From contig NZ_CAJMEH010000056.1 of assembly GCF_905212365.1 (NCBI RefSeq), positions 1-14,960 on the forward strand: a DNA stretch of 14,960 bases, in the 5' to 3' direction. Under the pieces are notes generated by a model, which saw nothing but the letters and a program-made list of their open reading frames with translations, did no database searches and was not told the DNA's origin. This DNA comes from an uncultured Phascolarctobacterium sp. (GTDB lineage Bacteria > Bacillota > Negativicutes > Acidaminococcales > Acidaminococcaceae). A program made the translations under genes and the position numbers. Shown piece by piece: positions 14,007 through 14,960 of the stretch. Each line of letters begins with the position of its first letter. The stretch's first letter is position 1.

Positions 14007-14035
14007 TTTATACTATATACTACTAGTAGAGTCAA
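14007..14035 (-). promoter_or_regulatory. Promoter of the receptor operon
   Basis: On the minus strand TTGACT (14035-14030) is followed by TATAAA after 17 bp (14012-14007) or by TAAAAT after 19 bp (14010-14005). The 19-bp reading would fit a MerR-activated promoter. The transcript would have a leader of about 180 nt before the receptor ATG. On the plus strand a TATACT (14009-14014) for the MerR gene overlaps it. Confidence 0.6.
14012..14032. promoter_or_regulatory. Candidate MerR-family operator
   Basis: Imperfect dyad with outer arms ACTNTA/TANAGT and an inner perfect palindrome CTACTAGTAG (14020-14029), lying in the spacer between the -35 and -10 of the receptor promoter. This is where MerR-family regulators bind and twist a long spacer. 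The regulator gene starts 30 bp away and is divergent. Confidence 0.45.
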
Positions 14036-14061
14036 TTATTTTTTTGAAAAGCGGAGATATT

Positions 14062-14901
14062 ATGAGCAAAACATCGAATGAATACTTTTCTATAGGCGAA
14101 TTTGCCAAACTCTTTCATGTTTCTAAACAAACTCTATTTTATTATGAACGCAATAAAATACTTGCGCCTAGTTTAATTGAAGAAAACGGCTACCGTTATT
14201 ATTCATTAGAACAGTATTTTATCCTTGATATTATTATCAATCTTCGTAAATTAGGCATACCTTTAAAATTAATAGCTGAATATGTAAAAAACCGTGATAT
14301 TAACAGCCTTCAAAATTTATATCGTAAAAAGCAAAACGAATATCGCATTCAGATAGATATAATGCAGCGAAATATAGAAAACCTACAAGCTAAAATTTCT
14401 CATTTAGAAAAAACAAAAACTATTACTACAGACAGGATAACATTAGAAGAGCAAGAACAGGAATATTACATTGCTACACCATTTACAGATAAAGAATGTT
14501 CCATGAAGGAAAAAATAAAACTAGTAGCTGAGCACAATTATCCTTTTGCTGCCAGTGAAATTCTCAATGAATATTTAATTGGTTACATTCTGCCGCAAAA
14601 AGCTTTGATAAATGGCGATTATCTAGGTATATCACATCTATATACACGCATATCGCATCCTGATGAATATACTAACGTTTCAATAAAACAGGCAGGTTTG
14701 TATGCATCTATCTATACGCCGCAGGGATTTCATGTACAATATCATAAGGCATTTATAAATCTTATAAATTTTATAGAGAAAAACGAATTAAAAATCATTG
14801 GTTCTTCTTTTATCGAACAAATGCGTAATTATTGGTCTACTGATAAATACAGCGAATATGTAGTAAAAATCATGATTCCAGTAGAATATAAAATCGAGTA
14901 G
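14062..14901 (+). CDS. MerR-family regulator with GyrI/BmrR-like effector domain; end rewritten by a group II intron
   Basis: A 279-residue transcription regulator. The N-terminal MerR winged helix (about 8-75) reads FSIGEFAKLFHVSKQTLFYYER, then GYRYYS and the wing; a coiled-coil dimerisation helix runs about 90-117; the rest is a BmrR/GyrI-like small-molecule domain ending with the conserved Glu region (GSSFIEQ) and VVKIMIPV. It has no B12-binding DxHxxG motif, so it is not CarH-like. The GyrI-like fold is shared with SOUL heme-binding proteins, which makes a tetrapyrrole ligand thinkable (inference). ATG 14062 is chosen, with GGAG 5 nt upstream; a TTG at 14044 has no site. It is divergent from the receptor operon and probably controls it. 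The last native codon is AAA at 14890-14892; the final ATC GAG TAG is group II intron sequence. Confidence 0.85.
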   Translation: MSKTSNEYFSIGEFAKLFHVSKQTLFYYERNKILAPSLIEENGYRYYSLEQYFILDIIINLRKLGIPLKLIAEYVKNRDINSLQNLYRKKQNEYRIQIDIMQRNIENLQAKISHLEKTKTITTDRITLEEQEQEYYIATPFTDKECSMKEKIKLVAEHNYPFAASEILNEYLIGYILPQKALINGDYLGISHLYTRISHPDEYTNVSIKQAGLYASIYTPQGFHVQYHKAFINLINFIEKNELKIIGSSFIEQMRNYWSTDKYSEYVVKIMIPVEYKIE

Positions 14902-14960
14902 GAGCCCGCCCATTATTTGAGCAGCCGACCTCTCACACCACCGTGCGTACCGTTCGGTAC
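14893..14960 (-). mobile_element. 3' end of a group II intron (domains V-VI), cut by window
   Basis: Read on the minus strand the window begins inside domain V (hairpin GTACC-GAAC-GGTAC, then CACGGTGGT, 14960-14937), continues GTGAGAGG, a domain VI-like hairpin (CTGCTC with GGGCGG, 14922-14904 region), and ends CCTACTCGAT, a typical 3' terminus of bacterial group II introns, at 14893. The intron is antisense to the MerR gene and its 3' end abuts codon 283 counted from 14044. The catalytic body and any reverse transcriptase would lie to the right of the window. Assigned from motif memory; the upstream half of domain V is not visible. Confidence 0.72.

Noticed and set aside
13819..14010. Possible cobalamin riboswitch in the receptor leader.
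   Set aside because: No conserved B12-box-like core or associated G-rich joining motif was found on the minus strand. The leader holds other inverted repeats instead. A covariance search would settle it.

Overview
The window looks like chromosome of a diderm Firmicute (class Negativicutes, for example a Phascolarctobacterium or Acidaminococcus relative; the genus is a guess). Two things point there. An Asp23/AmaP/DUF2273 envelope-stress operon and a Clostridia-type alanyl-tRNA synthetase are Firmicute traits, while a TonB-dependent receptor with a signal peptide and a C-terminal Phe requires an outer membrane.

Left part (1-5853), G+C-rich housekeeping genes. On the minus strand, asp23, amaP, a DUF2273 gene, nusB and a TsaD-like paralogue (cut by the window edge) form one tight operon with an extended -10 promoter. 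Upstream lies alaS on the minus strand, with its own promoter and terminator. Between alaS and asp23, on the plus strand, sits a promoter, an operator-like dyad, a hairpin and a strong terminator: a candidate small RNA of about 85 nt. A plus-strand tRNA array, Pro(TGG), Gly(TCC) and Arg(TCT), follows with a clear promoter and terminator.

Right part (6110-14901), visibly A+T-rich. Four minus-strand genes read in the order: BtuB-like TonB receptor, nitrilase-superfamily amidohydrolase, CbiZ-type adenosylcobinamide amidohydrolase, CobN-like chelatase large subunit. A divergent MerR-family regulator with a GyrI/BmrR-like effector domain sits upstream, and the two divergent promoters overlap. The receptor gene is split by one extra base in an A7 tract; with six A's it reads through as a complete 646-residue protein. 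A terminator hairpin separates the receptor gene from the three enzyme genes. The window ends inside a minus-strand group II intron, whose 3' end abuts the regulator gene and supplies its last two codons and stop.

The likely theme of the right part is uptake and enzymatic processing of corrinoids (or another metallated tetrapyrrole): import by the receptor, side-chain amide cleavage by CbiZ and perhaps the amidase, and metal insertion or removal by the CobN homologue, under a MerR switch rather than a cobalamin riboswitch. No CobS/CobT or ChlI/D partner, TonB/ExbBD or BtuCDF is in the window. The individual families are recognised with good confidence. The joint pathway is inference and is the most interesting lead here.
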